Notes: generated by a model from the sequence alone, not told the origin. 6,110 nucleotides of DNA from Tannerella sp. (GCA_031290635.1 JAITNE010000026.1:1-6110); one strand, 5' to 3'; positions 1 through 6,088 are shown, numbered from the stretch's first letter. Numbers and translations: made by a program.

Positions 1-11
1 ACTTATCCCAC

Positions 12-51
12 AAAAAAAATCTTACCGGAAAGGCATCGTGAAAAAAAATCT
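12..51. repeat. Pair of short direct repeats in the sod upstream region
   Basis: The 11-mer AAAAAAAATCT occurs at 12-22 and again at 41-51, 29 nt apart, upstream of the sod promoter. In a region this rich in A and T it may be chance. The spacing is close to three helical turns, so an A-tract UP-like or bending role is possible, but nothing else supports it. I see no gene in bases 1-157. Confidence 0.25.
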
Positions 52-58
52 CCATTTA

Positions 59-90
59 TTTGGTGGATTGATTTTTTTGTTGTACTTTTG
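59..90 (+). promoter_or_regulatory. sod promoter, Bacteroidetes type (-33 TTTG / -7 TAnnTTTG)
   Basis: TTTG at 59-62 is followed after exactly 20 nt by TACTTTTG at 83-90, a full match to the Bacteroidetes primary sigma consensus (TTTG, 19-21 nt, TAnnTTTG). Transcription would begin a few bases past 90, around 94-98, giving a 5' leader of about 60 nt before the ATG at 158. The match is seen in the sequence; the start site is inferred. Confidence 0.8.
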
Positions 91-128
91 TAATCATTAC
101 AGATAGTAATTTTATATATTACTATTTG
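90..128 (+). promoter_or_regulatory. Nested palindromes at the predicted sod transcription start (candidate operator or 5' leader hairpin)
   Basis: A perfect 5-1-5 palindrome, GTAAT C ATTAC, lies at 90-100 and shares its first base with the -7 element. Directly after it, ATAGTAAT (103-110) and ATTACTAT (118-125) form a perfect 8-bp inverted repeat around a 7-nt loop. Counting one G-U pair (102/126), pairing extends to 11 bp (100-110 with 118-128). The half-site GTAAT/ATTAC thus appears four times in 33 bp, across the predicted start site and early leader. This could be an operator for a dimeric repressor or an RNA hairpin. The 90-100 element loosely resembles the Fur core (AATnATT), but its flanks match the 7-1-7 Fur consensus poorly. 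Chance palindromes are common in A/T-rich DNA, so confidence is moderate. Confidence 0.4.
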
Positions 129-157
129 ATTATTAACATTTTAAACATTATAAAATT

Positions 158-742
158 ATGATTCATCAACTAACAACGCTTCCTTATGCTAAAGACGCTT
201 TTGAACCCGTAATCAGCAGGCATACAGTAGATTTTCACTATGGTAAGCACTTGCAGACCTACGTGAACAATCTTAACAACCTTGTAAAAGGAACAGAATT
301 TGATGGTAAGACAGTTGAGCAAATTGTGGCTTCGGCGCCCGATGGCGGCTTGTTTAACAATGCCGGTCAGGTACTTAACCACACTTTGTATTTCCTGCAG
401 TTCGCTCCCCAGCCCAAGAGCGCCGTTCCGACAGGCAAACTCGCGGAAGCCATCAACGGCAGTTTCGGCTCGTTTGAGGTTTTGCAGAAAGAGTTATCGG
501 ATGCAGCTATTACCCTTTTCGGTTCGGGATGGGCATGGCTTTCGGCTTATTCTTCGAGCAAACTCGTAATCACTAAAGAACCAAACGGTAGCAATCCTCT
601 TCGCAATGGATTGAAGCCACTTCTTGGTTTCGATGTATGGGAACATGCCTATTATCTTGATTATCAGAACCGTCGTGCCGACCATATCAAGGAACTATGG
701 AAGATAATCGACTGGGAGACAGTAGCAAGCCGACTTAGTTAA
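158..742 (+). CDS. sodB: Superoxide dismutase, Fe/Mn family
   Basis: This cytoplasmic enzyme converts superoxide to oxygen and hydrogen peroxide. At 194 residues it is full length for the family, with no signal peptide. The helical N-terminal domain carries ligands His27 (in FHYGKH) and His75 (in NNAGQVLNHT). The C-terminal domain carries Asp159 and His163 in GFDVWEHAYY. FGSGWAWL (121-128) and the ending DYQNRRADH...LW are typical of the family. Gln71 sits where Fe-type enzymes hold the active-site glutamine, and Gly144 replaces the glutamine that Mn-type enzymes use from the C-terminal domain. Gly157, two residues before the Asp ligand, is Thr in E. coli FeSOD and Gly in MnSOD. This mix suggests an enzyme working with Fe or Mn, as known for Porphyromonas gingivalis and Bacteroides fragilis; that is inference. 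The start is the first ATG after the promoter, aligns with the family N-terminus (LPYAKDAFEPVIS) and has no clear Shine-Dalgarno. The 3' end overlaps recO tail to tail. Confidence 0.96.
   Translation: MIHQLTTLPYAKDAFEPVISRHTVDFHYGKHLQTYVNNLNNLVKGTEFDGKTVEQIVASAPDGGLFNNAGQVLNHTLYFLQFAPQPKSAVPTGKLAEAINGSFGSFEVLQKELSDAAITLFGSGWAWLSAYSSSKLVITKEPNGSNPLRNGLKPLLGFDVWEHAYYLDYQNRRADHIKELWKIIDWETVASRLS
735..742. other. 8-bp tail-to-tail overlap of sod and recO
   Basis: The bases TTAGTTAA hold both stop codons: TAA at 740-742 on the plus strand for sod and TAA (read from 737 to 735) on the minus strand for recO. No intergenic space and no hairpin-plus-T-tract terminator is visible at the junction. Each transcript must therefore end inside the other gene and be antisense to its 3' end. 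Confidence 0.9.
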
Positions 743-1460
743 AAATCTCTTGCATTACGGCGAGAGAACGAATTTCTGGGAAATCGAAGAGGTGAAGGCG
801 GTAATAGTCAATGATATGACGAATAATCGCAGTTCGCTCGTTACGCGTAAAAGTGTATAAGCCCATGTTTTCGTAACTTATGCGCAGCAAACTGTTGAAA
901 GCGGCGCTTTCAGTGCGGTCGAGGCAGTTTGTGTGGTTTGGCGAAGTATCGGTAAAGACGCCCCCTTGCAGGTCGAAGAGGCTGTCGGGGCGATATGAAG
1001 TCGCGTCGGGATGAATGCCGATAAAAGTGGACAATTGCATAAGAAAAGCGAGATGGAAATTGGCGATACCTGCTTCGGCAACGTCGAGCCAATGGATAGA
1101 GCGGCACAGAAAGTCGAAAAGCGGACGATTAGGACCAGCTTCCTGAAGAATCCGGTAGAGCATCTCGGCGAGGAAAAGTGCGATAGCGTTCTTGAATGGA
1201 TGATATTGGATTTGCGTGGGTACAAACTCGCGTTTTGCTTCGTGGATGCGTTGGAGGTCGTGCGTGTTAAAGTGTTCGACTTCCAAGTTGAAGATTGAGA
1301 GAGGCGTAAGCAGTGCGTGCGACAGTTTGGAGCGTTTCGCGTGCGTACCATATATTATGTACGCGACGCGCCCAAACTCTTCTGTATAAGCATTGATGAT
1401 AGTTTGGCGCTCGCCATACGGCAGTGAATGTAGTGTAATACCTTTAGTTTTGAGTAGCAT
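735..1460 (-). CDS. recO: DNA repair protein RecO
   Basis: RecO works with RecR (and RecF) to load RecA onto SSB-coated single-stranded DNA during gap repair and to anneal complementary strands. The 241-residue length fits the family. Residues 1-80 resemble the RecO N-terminal OB fold: the opening MLLKTKGITLHSLPYGERQTII and the EEFGRVAYIIYG segment that leads into a basic stretch (AKRSK, 41-45). The rest is the helical C-terminal domain, including HPFKNAIALFLAEMLYRIL (87-105) and FLMQLSTFIGIHPD (139-152). Only two cysteines are seen (119 and 179) and no CxxC pair, so the four-cysteine zinc site of Deinococcus-type RecO is absent; FDLQGGVF (162-169) occupies that region. The start ATG (complement of 1458-1460) matches the usual RecO N-terminus. 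It is transcribed divergently from purB and converges on sod with an 8-bp overlap. Confidence 0.88.
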   Translation of the reverse strand: MLLKTKGITLHSLPYGERQTIINAYTEEFGRVAYIIYGTHAKRSKLSHALLTPLSIFNLEVEHFNTHDLQRIHEAKREFVPTQIQYHPFKNAIALFLAEMLYRILQEAGPNRPLFDFLCRSIHWLDVAEAGIANFHLAFLMQLSTFIGIHPDATSYRPDSLFDLQGGVFTDTSPNHTNCLDRTESAAFNSLLRISYENMGLYTFTRNERTAIIRHIIDYYRLHLFDFPEIRSLAVMQEIFN

Positions 1461-1479
1461 CTATGTTAAATTCAATCTG

Positions 1480-1487
1480 CAAATTTA
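1480..1487 (-). promoter_or_regulatory. Candidate recO -7 element
   Basis: On the minus strand these bases read TAAATTTG, matching TAnnTTTG. They lie 19 nt before the recO ATG, leaving a leader of only about 14 nt. No TTTG is found at the expected 19-21 nt spacing upstream; the nearest on this strand (complement of 1527-1530) is 39 nt away. Only the -7 half is therefore supported. Confidence 0.4.
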
Positions 1488-1549
1488 CCGATTATTTTGG
1501 ATATTTCGTTATAGAAATTCATTCTTCAAAGAAAAAAAACGCGATTTAT

Positions 1550-1580
1550 TTTGTCATAACAGATTTATTTACTACCTTTG
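1550..1580 (+). promoter_or_regulatory. purB promoter, Bacteroidetes type
   Basis: TTTG at 1550-1553, then 19 nt, then TACCTTTG at 1573-1580 gives a full match to the Bacteroidetes -33/-7 consensus. Transcription is expected a few bases past 1580, about 30 nt before the ATG at 1616. This places the promoter inside the longer open frame that begins at 1463, so translation cannot start at 1463 on this transcript. It probably also drives the downstream rluB and asnS genes. Confidence 0.8.
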
Positions 1581-1615
1581 CAGCCTATAAGGCATTAAGA
1601 TTTTTAGAAGTTAAT

Positions 1616-2962
1616 ATGATACCTGCTACTTTAACAGCAATTTCGCCTATTGATGGCCGATACCGAGATAAGACGGAAAAACTTGCTGATTACTTTTCCG
1701 AATGGGCTTTGATGCGCTACCGTGTGCGCGTCGAAGTGGAATATTTTATATTCCTTAGCGAGTTGTTGCCTCAACTTAAAAGCATTAATAATGAAGACGT
1801 TAAGAAGAATCTAAGGATAATTTATACATCCTTTACTTTCGACGACGCTCTGCGAATCAAAGAGATTGAGAAGACAACCAACCACGACGTCAAAGCCGTA
1901 GAATATTATATTAAGGAACGCTTCGATACATTGTCGTTGGCTGATTATAAGGAGTTTATTCACTTCGGACTGACCTCGCAAGACATCAATAACACATCTG
2001 TGCCGCTGATGATTAAGGAGGCTTTGGATGATGTGTATTATCCTGATATTAAGAATGTTATTGAGCTTTTACAGAGCAAAGCAGAGGAAACAAATGACAT
2101 CCCGATGCTGGCAAAGACCCATGGTCAGCCTGCCTCGCCGACAAGGCTTGGCAAGGAGATAAGGGTCTTTGTGTACAGGTTGGAACAACAACTCAAACTG
2201 CTGCAAACAACGCCTGTCTCGGCTAAGTTCGGTGGCGCTACGGGCAATTTCAATGCTCACTATGTGGCTTTCCCCGAATACGACTGGCGAGCGCTGGGCA
2301 ACCGTTTCGTTAGCGAACGACTTGGTTTGGAGCGCGAAGAATGGACTACGCAGATATCCAACTACGATAATCTGGCGGCGCTGTTTGACGCATTAAGCCG
2401 CATCAACACTATCTTTATCGACCTCTGTCGCGACTTTTGGCAGTATATCTCGATGGACTATTTCAAGCAGAAGATAAAAGCGGGCGAGGTAGGCTCTTCA
2501 GCCATGCCTCACAAAGTCAACCCTATAGATTTCGAGAACGCCGAAGGTAATCTTGGAATAGCTAACGCCATACTCTCGCACCTCAGCGCCAAACTGCCCA
2601 TCTCGCGCTTGCAGAGAGACCTTACGGATTCGACCGTCTTACGCAACGTCGGCGTTCCTCTCGCTCATATCGAGATTTCGTTCAAGAGCATGCTTAAAGG
2701 ACTTAACAAGTTGCTGCTCAACAGGGAAGCTATCACTCGCGAACTCGATTGTCATTGGGCTGTCGTAGCTGAAGCTATCCAGACCATCCTCCGCCGCGAA
2801 AATTATCCCAAACCCTACGAAGCGCTGAAGGAACTCACGCGAGTGAACGACACAGTAACAGAGCAGTCCATACATACATTTATAAACGGACTGAACTTGA
2901 GCGAAAAGGTCAAAAACGAACTGAAAGCAATAACCCCACAAAATTATTTAGGAATAAATTAA
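1616..2962 (+). CDS. purB: Adenylosuccinate lyase
   Basis: This cytoplasmic enzyme of the fumarase/aspartase superfamily acts twice in purine synthesis: SAICAR to AICAR plus fumarate, and adenylosuccinate to AMP plus fumarate. With the start at 1616 the protein has 448 residues, the usual length for the E. coli-like PurB subgroup. It opens with LTAISPIDGRYRDKTEKL, the standard PurB N-terminus. Substrate-binding segments TTNHDVKAVEYY (87-98) and HFGLTSQDINNT (116-127) are present. AKTHGQPASPTRLGKE (166-181) carries the probable general acid His169. The superfamily signature GSSAMPHKVNPIDFENAEG spans 293-311, with Ser295 the probable catalytic base on its flexible loop. The frame stays open upstream to 1463, but those 51 codons are A/T-rich, unlike PurB and contain the promoter. 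A weak purine stretch, AGAAG (1606-1610), precedes the ATG. Divergent from recO; first gene of the plus-strand cluster. Confidence 0.96.
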   Translation: MIPATLTAISPIDGRYRDKTEKLADYFSEWALMRYRVRVEVEYFIFLSELLPQLKSINNEDVKKNLRIIYTSFTFDDALRIKEIEKTTNHDVKAVEYYIKERFDTLSLADYKEFIHFGLTSQDINNTSVPLMIKEALDDVYYPDIKNVIELLQSKAEETNDIPMLAKTHGQPASPTRLGKEIRVFVYRLEQQLKLLQTTPVSAKFGGATGNFNAHYVAFPEYDWRALGNRFVSERLGLEREEWTTQISNYDNLAALFDALSRINTIFIDLCRDFWQYISMDYFKQKIKAGEVGSSAMPHKVNPIDFENAEGNLGIANAILSHLSAKLPISRLQRDLTDSTVLRNVGVPLAHIEISFKSMLKGLNKLLLNREAITRELDCHWAVVAEAIQTILRRENYPKPYEALKELTRVNDTVTEQSIHTFINGLNLSEKVKNELKAITPQNYLGIN

Positions 2963-2975
2963 TAATTACTTTTTT

Positions 2976-2992
2976 GCAATCGTGATGATTGC
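2976..2992. other. Perfect 6-bp stem-loop in the purB-rluB gap
   Basis: GCAATC (2976-2981) and GATTGC (2987-2992) are perfect inverted repeats around the 5-nt loop GTGAT, in the 58-nt gap between purB and rluB. A T run (2970-2975) precedes the hairpin on the plus strand and none follows it, so it does not look like an intrinsic terminator in either direction. It could be a processing or stability element, a weak operator or chance. No good -33/-7 pair was found in this gap. Confidence 0.35.
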
Positions 2993-3020
2993 TAATTTAC
3001 AAACATAAAATAATAAACAA

Positions 3021-4634
3021 ATGGAATCAATTGAAAGAAATGATTTAAAAGCCACAGAAAGTGGTGTAGAAACAGGTCAGAGAGACTTTAACGCTGATGA
3101 TAGCGAACAGGGCGACAAGCCTAAGAAACGTTTACGCATCAAGGAGACACGCAAGATTGATTACAATCGAAGCACATCCGAGAGCCGTCCGTACCAGCCG
3201 ATGCTTGGTCAGACAAGGCTATCAACCGCATCGTATCAGCCTCGTCCTTATCCGCAAGACGAAGGTAGCGAGGAAACTGAGTATAACCGTCCGCGTACCG
3301 ATGATTCGTCAAGCGGCAGAGGCGAAAGGTATAACCGGCCGGAAGGATACCAGCCACGCCGTATATTCAGCAGTGGCGGAGGCGGAGGCGAACAGGGAGG
3401 ACGTTCTTACGAAGAAGGCTATCAACCACGCCGTTCCTCCGAACACACAGAGCGCTCCGGCGGAAGCTATCAAGAAAGAGGAGGATACCAAGATCGTGGT
3501 AACTACCAGCCCAGAAGCAATTACCAAGAGCGTGGCGGAGATCGCCCAAGCTATAACCGTCAGGGCGGGTATCAGCAAAACCGCCCGCAGCAAAGCGGCT
3601 ATCAAGGCGCTCAGCGTCGTCCGCAGCAGGGCGGCTATCAAGAGCGCGGTGGCGGTTATCAAGGTGGTGGTGATCGTGGCGGCTATCAAGATCGCGGCAG
3701 TCAAGGTGGCTATCAAGGTGGTAGTGATCGTGGCGGTTATCAGGATCGTGGCAGTCAAGGTGGTGGCGGCTACAACCGTCAAGGTGGCTATAAGCAAAAC
3801 AAGCCCGGTAACGGTCCGAGTTTCCACAACAAGTTTCAGCCTAATGACAAACGTCCGAGATATACCAAGCCGATGCCTAAACCAATCAAGTATGACGAGA
3901 TAATTGCCGACATATCAGCTCCGATACGTCTGAACAAGTTTCTGGCTAATGCCGGCGTCTGTTCGCGTCGCGAAGCGGATGAGTTTATTCAAGCAGGCGC
4001 CGTCAAGGTTAACGATAAGGTAATTATCGAGTTAGGCACCAAGATAACCCGCTTGGATACAGTAGCCTTCCAAAACCAGGAGGTAAAAATTGAAAGCAAG
4101 ATTTATATCGCGCTCAACAAACCGAAAAACTGTGTGACAACCTCCGAAGACCCTCAGAACCGTCAGACAGTCATGGATTTAGTGAAGAACGCTTGTTCGG
4201 AACGTATCTATCCCGTAGGGCGGCTCGACCGCAATACTACAGGCGTACTACTGCTTACCAACGACGGCGAGATGGCTGCCAAACTGACACATCCTTCGTT
4301 CAAGAAGAAGAAGATATATCACGTATGGCTCGACCACGAAGTAACTATCGAAGACATGCAGAAACTTGCCGACGGTATCCAACTCGAAGACGGCGAAATG
4401 CACGCCGATGCTATCAGCTACGCTAACGAGGAAGACCACAGTCAGGTCGGCATCGAGATACATTCGGGCAAGAACCGTATCGTCCGCCGTATGTTTGAGT
4501 TGATTGGCTATCATGTTACCAATCTCGACCGCGTTTATTTCGCCGGTCTAACCAAACAAAATCTCAACCGTGGCAGATGGCGTTACTTGACTGAACCTGA
4601 AGTCAACGCATTAAGAATGGGAGCATACGAGTAA
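3021..4634 (+). CDS. rluB: rRNA pseudouridine synthase, RsuA/RluB family, with long Gly/Tyr/Gln/Arg-rich N-terminal extension
   Basis: The C-terminal part is a pseudouridine synthase that isomerises a uridine in ribosomal RNA; RluB homologues modify 23S rRNA at the position equivalent to E. coli U2605. Order: acidic/basic leader (1-50, with KPKKRLRIKETRK at 33-45); low-complexity region (about 56-290); S4 RNA-binding domain (about 302-349, IRLNKFLANAGVCSRREADEFI); catalytic domain (about 360-525). The catalytic Asp is Asp403 in GRLDRNTTG (400-408), followed by VLLLTNDGE. The closing motif KNRIVRRMFELIGY is at 484-497. At 537 residues it is almost twice the length of E. coli RluB (about 290), all from the N-terminal extension. 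The extension runs in frame from an ATG after an A-rich leader, with no other obvious start. The RsuA or RluE/F specificity cannot be fully excluded. It ends 6 nt before asnS, implying coupled translation. Confidence 0.9.
   Translation: MESIERNDLKATESGVETGQRDFNADDSEQGDKPKKRLRIKETRKIDYNRSTSESRPYQPMLGQTRLSTASYQPRPYPQDEGSEETEYNRPRTDDSSSGRGERYNRPEGYQPRRIFSSGGGGGEQGGRSYEEGYQPRRSSEHTERSGGSYQERGGYQDRGNYQPRSNYQERGGDRPSYNRQGGYQQNRPQQSGYQGAQRRPQQGGYQERGGGYQGGGDRGGYQDRGSQGGYQGGSDRGGYQDRGSQGGGGYNRQGGYKQNKPGNGPSFHNKFQPNDKRPRYTKPMPKPIKYDEIIADISAPIRLNKFLANAGVCSRREADEFIQAGAVKVNDKVIIELGTKITRLDTVAFQNQEVKIESKIYIALNKPKNCVTTSEDPQNRQTVMDLVKNACSERIYPVGRLDRNTTGVLLLTNDGEMAAKLTHPSFKKKKIYHVWLDHEVTIEDMQKLADGIQLEDGEMHADAISYANEEDHSQVGIEIHSGKNRIVRRMFELIGYHVTNLDRVYFAGLTKQNLNRGRWRYLTEPEVNALRMGAYE
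3375..3388 (+). other. Possible two-tetrad G-quadruplex motif in rluB
   Basis: GGCGGAGGCGGAGG has five GG tracts separated by single bases, on the coding strand and hence in the mRNA. It encodes the glycine run at residues 119-123. Two-layer quadruplexes can form in RNA but are weak. Glycine codons alone explain the pattern, so a regulatory role is only a possibility. Confidence 0.2.
3468..3539 (+). repeat. Four tandem hexapeptide repeats in rluB
   Basis: Residues 150-173 are four consecutive six-residue units: YQERGG, YQDRGN, YQPRSN, YQERGG. Tyr, Gln and Arg hold fixed positions in every unit. The DNA of the units has diverged, so this is an older array than the 54-bp duplication further downstream. 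Confidence 0.85.
3657..3764 (+). repeat. Two-copy 54-bp in-frame tandem repeat in rluB
   Basis: Units at 3657-3710 and 3711-3764 each encode YQGGxDRGGYQDRGSQGG, with x = Gly in the first (residues 213-230) and Ser in the second (231-248). They differ at 5 of 54 bases, four of them silent. This is a fairly recent in-frame duplication that could expand or contract without breaking the gene. Confidence 0.9.
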
Positions 4635-4640
4635 TCAATT

Positions 4641-6044
4641 ATGAAAATGGAGAGAACAAAAATAACAGATGTATTGAAGATGGAATCTTATGGTGCGAAC
4701 GTGGCTGTGAAAGGCTGGGTTCGCACTTGCCGAGGCAGCAAGCAGATTTCGTTTATCGCCCTCAACGACGGCTCTACTATCAACAATGTGCAAGTAGTTG
4801 CCAACATTGAAACAATCGGCGAAGAGGCGCTCAAATCCGTTACTACAGGCGCCTGCCTGAGTGTGGAAGGTAAGTTAGTGCAGTCGCAAGGCAAAGGACA
4901 AAGCGTTGAAATTCAGGCTAATAGCATTGAAGTTCTCGGCGCCGCCGATCCTAATACATATCCGCTACAGAAGAAAGGTCATTCGATGGAATTTCTACGC
5001 GAAATAGCGCACCTACGACCGCGCACCAACACTTTTGGCGCTATCTTCCGCATAAGCCACAACATGGCTTTCGCTATCCACAAGTTTTTTCACGAACGCG
5101 GTTTCTTCTATTTTCATACCCCTATCATCACGGCTTCCGACTGCGAAGGCGCCGGCCAAATGTTTCAGGTTACGACGCTCAACCTCTATGACCTCAAAAA
5201 GGACGACAAAGGACAGATACGCTACGACAACGACTTTTTCGGAAAACAGGCAAGTCTGACCGTTTCGGGTCAGTTGGAAGGCGAGCTGGCAGCCATGGGA
5301 CTTGGCGCTATCTATACTTTCGGGCCTACTTTCCGAGCCGAAAACTCCAATACTCCCCGCCATCTGGCAGAGTTCTGGATGATTGAGCCGGAAGTAGCCT
5401 TTAATGAAATAAAAGAGAACATGGACCTCGCCGAAGATTTCATCAAATACTGCGTGCAATGGGCTTTAGATAACTGCACCGACGATATCCGCTTTCTCAA
5501 TGATATGTTCGATAAAGAACTTATAAATCGCCTTGAAAGCGTACTGAAAGACAGTTTTATTCGCCTCTCCTATACCGATGGCGTCAAAATTCTCGAAGAG
5601 GCCGTTGCTAAAGGACATAAATTCGAGTATCCCGTCTTCTGGGGCGCTGATCTTGCCTCCGAGCATGAGCGCTATCTCGTTGAGGATCACTTCAATAGAC
5701 CGGTTATACTCACCGACTATCCGAAAGAAATAAAATCTTTTTATATGAGGCAGAATGACGACGGCAAGACCGTTCGCGCAATGGACGTGCTTTTCCCCAA
5801 GATTGGCGAGATTATCGGCGGTTCGGAGCGCGAGGCTGACTATGACAAGTTGCTGACACGCATCAAAGAGATGAACATACCTATGAAAGACATGTGGTGG
5901 TACTTAGACACTCGTCGTTTCGGCACATGTCCGCACGCCGGCTTCGGGCTTGGGTTCGAGCGCCTGCTCCTTTTCGTTACCGGCATGTCGAACATCCGCG
6001 ACGTCATCCCCTTTCCCCGTACTCCTAACAGCGCAGAATTTTAA
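4641..6044 (+). CDS. asnS: Asparaginyl-tRNA synthetase
   Basis: This class IIb synthetase charges tRNA-Asn with asparagine using ATP, in the cytoplasm. Its 467 residues are full length. The N-terminal OB-fold anticodon-binding domain covers about 18-100 ([24 protein letters not shown] near its start). The catalytic core follows. Motif 1 is around [16 protein letters not shown] (149-164), then the AsnRS-type segment [20 protein letters not shown]. Motif 2 is at about 224-251, with [17 protein letters not shown] and its ATP-binding Arg232. Motif 3 is at 434-441 (GFGLGFER, Arg441), and the usual AsnRS tail DVIPFPRTP follows. These signatures separate it from aspartyl-tRNA synthetase. Met1 and Met3 (4647) are both possible starts; the first is chosen because it leaves a 6-nt gap to rluB, which suits translational coupling. 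No Shine-Dalgarno or separate promoter is seen, so it probably depends on upstream transcription. Confidence 0.97.
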   Translation: MKMERTKITDVLKMESYGANVAVKGWVRTCRGSKQISFIALNDGSTINNVQVVANIETIGEEALKSVTTGACLSVEGKLVQSQGKGQSVEIQANSIEVLGAADPNTYPLQKKGHSMEFLREIAHLRPRTNTFGAIFRISHNMAFAIHKFFHERGFFYFHTPIITASDCEGAGQMFQVTTLNLYDLKKDDKGQIRYDNDFFGKQASLTVSGQLEGELAAMGLGAIYTFGPTFRAENSNTPRHLAEFWMIEPEVAFNEIKENMDLAEDFIKYCVQWALDNCTDDIRFLNDMFDKELINRLESVLKDSFIRLSYTDGVKILEEAVAKGHKFEYPVFWGADLASEHERYLVEDHFNRPVILTDYPKEIKSFYMRQNDDGKTVRAMDVLFPKIGEIIGGSEREADYDKLLTRIKEMNIPMKDMWWYLDTRRFGTCPHAGFGLGFERLLLFVTGMSNIRDVIPFPRTPNSAEF

Positions 6045-6052
6045 CTCTATCA

Positions 6053-6071
6053 GGACGAGATTTACTTGTCT
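6053..6071 (+). other. Stem-loop after asnS
   Basis: GGACGAG (6053-6059) pairs with CTTGTCT (6065-6071) around the loop ATTTA, giving 7 bp including two G-U pairs. It lies in the 44-nt gap after asnS. An A run rather than a T run follows, so it is not a standard intrinsic terminator on the plus strand. It could mark an mRNA 3' end or processing point, or be chance. Confidence 0.25.
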
Positions 6072-6088
6072 CAAAAAACAAATAAATT

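Larger units (their letters stand above)
3318..3800 (+). repeat. Low-complexity Gly/Tyr/Gln/Arg-rich coding region of rluB
   Basis: Residues 100-260 of the rluB product are built from variants of Gly-Tyr-Gln followed by an Arg-containing turn, such as GYQPRR, YQERGG, GYQDRG and GYQGG. Fifteen Tyr-Gln dipeptides lie between residues 58 and 240, and five RGG triplets between 153 and 239. The segment is predicted to be disordered. Its make-up recalls RGG/prion-like RNA-binding tails and could add nonspecific RNA binding or condensate formation; that is inference. The repeats open long spurious frames on both strands. Confidence 0.9.

Noticed and set aside
1011..1298. 95-codon plus-strand open frame antisense to recO.
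   Set aside because: It lies wholly within recO, has no promoter and its translation resembles nothing I recognise.
878..1351. 157-codon minus-strand open frame inside recO.
   Set aside because: It is an out-of-frame reading of recO; the recO frame carries the recognisable protein.
2970..2992. Intrinsic terminator after purB.
   Set aside because: The T run precedes the stem instead of following it on the plus strand, and on the minus strand the stem is followed by A residues. The stem has only 6 bp.
2967..3000. Separate rluB promoter (TTTG at 2973-2976 with TAATTTAC at 2993-3000).
   Set aside because: The -7 candidate misses the key TTTG and the spacing is 16 nt, outside the usual 19-21 nt.
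3318..3800. CRISPR array or non-coding tandem repeat.
   Set aside because: The repeats are in frame, differ mainly at silent positions, have no unique spacers and encode part of a full-length protein.
3309..3827. 172-codon open frame on the minus strand, rich in Ala, Thr, Ile, Leu and Val, looking like a membrane protein.
   Set aside because: It lies opposite the Gly/Tyr/Gln/Arg repeats of rluB. Reverse-reading Gly, Arg and Gln codons gives a false hydrophobic repeat protein. It has no domain or promoter, while the plus-strand frame continues into a clear enzyme.
3097..3903. 268-codon plus-strand open frame overlapping rluB in another reading frame, rich in Val, Ala, Ile and Lys.
   Set aside because: The same repeat bias keeps this frame open. 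It ends near where the repeats end and shows no family resemblance.
5013..5459. 148-codon minus-strand open frame inside asnS.
   Set aside because: It is antisense to the highly conserved core of asnS and is explained by that gene's codon pattern.
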